Shown piece after piece: positions 63,046 through 64,000 of a DNA stretch of 64,000 nt (the stretch's first letter is position 1; the number at the start of each line of letters is the position of its first letter). The notes under the pieces are model-generated. The model saw only the letters and a program-made list of their open reading frames with translations. It was not told the DNA's origin and made no database searches. Both the position numbers and the translations under genes were made by a program. Origin of the DNA: Dendrophyllia cribrosa (taxonomy: Eukaryota > Cnidaria > Anthozoa > Scleractinia > Dendrophylliidae); NCBI GenBank assembly GCA_024195265.1, contig JAJLRJ010000003.1:54853284-54917283 (forward strand). The letters are read 5' to 3'.

Positions 63046-63653
63046 TTAATTGTCGACTTCATCAAAGCCCTCTAGTGGGTAGCCTTCACTGTCCCTTGTG
63101 AGAGGCCTGGAAGGAGGAGGAGGAGGAGTGGGCGGCGCAGGCTCTTCGGGCTCCTTTTTGAAGTCGATGTGTTTTGTAGTGATCAAAGCAGCATTTGCCA
63201 ATGCCAAGAATTTACCACATCGCAGTGCAAGGTTTCCAGCAAGAGATGACAATTCATGATTGTTATGTAGTCATTTTTGAGTTCTTTCTGCAACTCTTTC
63301 ACATCGTTAATTAGAACAAGCATGCCAGCGCATTTGGTTACAAGCATTATAACGCTGTCATTCAGAGACTCAGTAGTCTTGTTGCCGACGTAGGCTTCAT
63401 ACCTTTTGTAAAATTTTTCAACATCCTTATCCGAAAGGCGTTTCACCTGCTCGTGTGTGAGCTGGGCACCGATGGCTTCTTTTGATTTGCCAGTCGAGAC
63501 CAGAATTGCCAGCTTCTCGCGTTGAGCCGGAATGGGGTACCCCTTTAACAGACCGAGGGGTACTAATTCTGAAGGCACGGAGCTATCTGGAGCTGACTCC
63601 AGCAGCTGCATAACTTCATTCATTGCGACCTCATCAAGGTTTGCGTGTGCCAT
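63046..63653 (-). pseudogene. E3 gene FE: helical protein with membrane segment, probable frameshift
   Basis: The first frame (63653-63183) starts MAHANLDEVAMNEV and is mostly helical, with a hydrophobic stretch VIMLVTKCAGMLVLIND. An overlapping second frame (about 63252-63046) has no ATG of its own, opens with SSLAGNLALRCGKFLALANA and ends in a proline-rich acidic tail. They are best read as one gene of about 200 codons with a frame change near 63245-63260. No homologue remains in E2. The function is unknown. Confidence 0.5.
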
Positions 63654-63654
63654 C

Positions 63655-63664
63655 GTATATATAT
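63655..63664 (-). promoter_or_regulatory. ATATATATAC box, gene FE of E3
   Basis: ATATATATAC on the coding strand, 1 nt before the ATG at 63653. Confidence 0.5.
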
Positions 63665-63671
63665 TGTGTTT

Positions 63672-63894
63672 TTAAATTTCAATTATTTTCTTGATGTCAG
63701 GCAAAAGCCTTTCAACTTCCAGTAAGAGCGCGGCCATGGTGCCTGGCATCTCAGTAAGTTTCAAGAATCTGGCGCAGATCATCCTCACCGGCGGCTTTGA
63801 TAATTTTGAATTGCATTTCATCTGTCTTGGCCTGTAATTTGACCAAAAGCTGGTAGAAGGCTGTTAGCTTGTGAAGCTTGGTGGGGGCGTTCAT
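63672..63894 (-). pseudogene. E3 gene G: small helical protein, probable frameshift
   Basis: The first frame starts MNAPTKLHKLTAFYQLLVKL and stops after 47 codons. The neighbouring frame continues with LLLEVERLLPDIKKIIEI to a stop at 63672. The two halves have similar leucine-rich helical composition, so a single broken gene of about 74 codons is likely. Alternatively the second part is an unrelated micro-ORF. Confidence 0.4.
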
Positions 63895-63920
63895 CTTGCT
63901 TCGCACCTCAGAGAGTATGT

Positions 63921-63929
63921 GTATATATA
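63921..63929 (-). promoter_or_regulatory. TATATATAC box, gene G of E3
   Basis: TATATATAC on the coding strand, 26 nt before the ATG at 63894, the longest spacing in the set. Confidence 0.45.
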
Positions 63930-63940
63930 AGTGTATGTTT

Positions 63941-64000
63941 TTATATTTTCACTTCAATCCCATATGGATGTCGCAGAGAGAAAACTAGGTGGGAAAACTT
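63941..64000 (-). CDS. Partial gene at the window edge
   Basis: An open minus-strand frame enters from beyond 64000 and ends at a TAA at 63941-63943 (last residues HPYGIEVKI). It is spaced from the next box like the other genes of the cassette. Only 19 codons are visible, so no function can be assigned. Confidence 0.25.
   Translation of the reverse strand, partial: KFSHLVFSLRHPYGIEVKI

Larger units (their letters stand above)
56445..64000. mobile_element. Compact integrase/PolB element E3 (runs off window)
   Basis: From the palindrome inward: plus-strand polymerase, then minus-strand integrase, C, B, D, A, FE, G and a partial gene. Integrase, A, B and C are homologues of E2 in the same relative order. 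D is not found between A and B in E2. Boxes of the type GTATATAT precede nearly every gene. The right end lies outside the window. Confidence 0.75.

Overview
The window reads as metazoan nuclear DNA, most likely from an anthozoan cnidarian (coral or sea anemone). This is inferred from the mixture of Maverick/Polinton and adintovirus-like elements, Ty3/Gypsy and tyrosine-recombinase retroelement relics, LINE fragments, tRNA-headed SINEs, many short foldback elements, long G-tracts, and one large intronless TPR-CHAT gene of a type expanded in corals. No ordinary host housekeeping gene is visible. Most of the window is mobile DNA.

Region 1 (149-16081) is a complete, recently inserted but decayed Maverick/Polinton. 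It has 137-bp terminal inverted repeats starting AGTAGTTAG and a perfect 6-bp target duplication CCTCTA. It carries the full virus-like set: protein-primed DNA polymerase B, FtsK/HerA-like packaging ATPase, adenain-like protease, double-jelly-roll major capsid, penton-like minor capsid, phospholipase A2 domain protein, fibre with collagen segment, DDE integrase with chromodomain, and small proteins. It landed inside a LINE ORF2 on the minus strand, and the LINE reading frame resumes across the insertion. Five in-frame stops and four frameshifts break it. Small hairpins lie at the ends of its transcription units.

Region 2 (about 16.1-34.8 kb) is a graveyard of repeats: LINE fragments, MITEs (one with TTAA ends), tRNA-derived SINEs, a cysteine-rich CXC-domain relic, and a minus-strand Ty3/Gypsy element with broken pol.

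Regions 3 and 4 (about 34.9-41.15 kb and 56.445 kb to the window edge) are the most interesting part. They are two related compact integrase/polymerase elements, here called E2 and E3, in opposite orientation. They share an intact integrase and a cassette of small membrane proteins in the same order. Their polymerases come from different families: Maverick-like in E2, and a large polymerase fused to a C2H2 finger and Vsr-like endonuclease in E3. Each ends, on the polymerase side, in a long near-perfect palindrome (162 and 194 bp) that starts AGTAGTATA and finishes TATACTACT. Almost every gene has a GTATATAC/GTATATAT box within about 30 nt of its start codon. No capsid gene is seen, but E3 runs off the window and the left end of E2 was not found.

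Between E2 and E3 lie the 1227-codon TPR-CHAT gene (42596-46279, minus), a gag/tyrosine-recombinase relic, a roughly 51-54-bp minisatellite interrupted by a foldback transposon with a 7-bp target duplication, and unannotated repeat-rich DNA.
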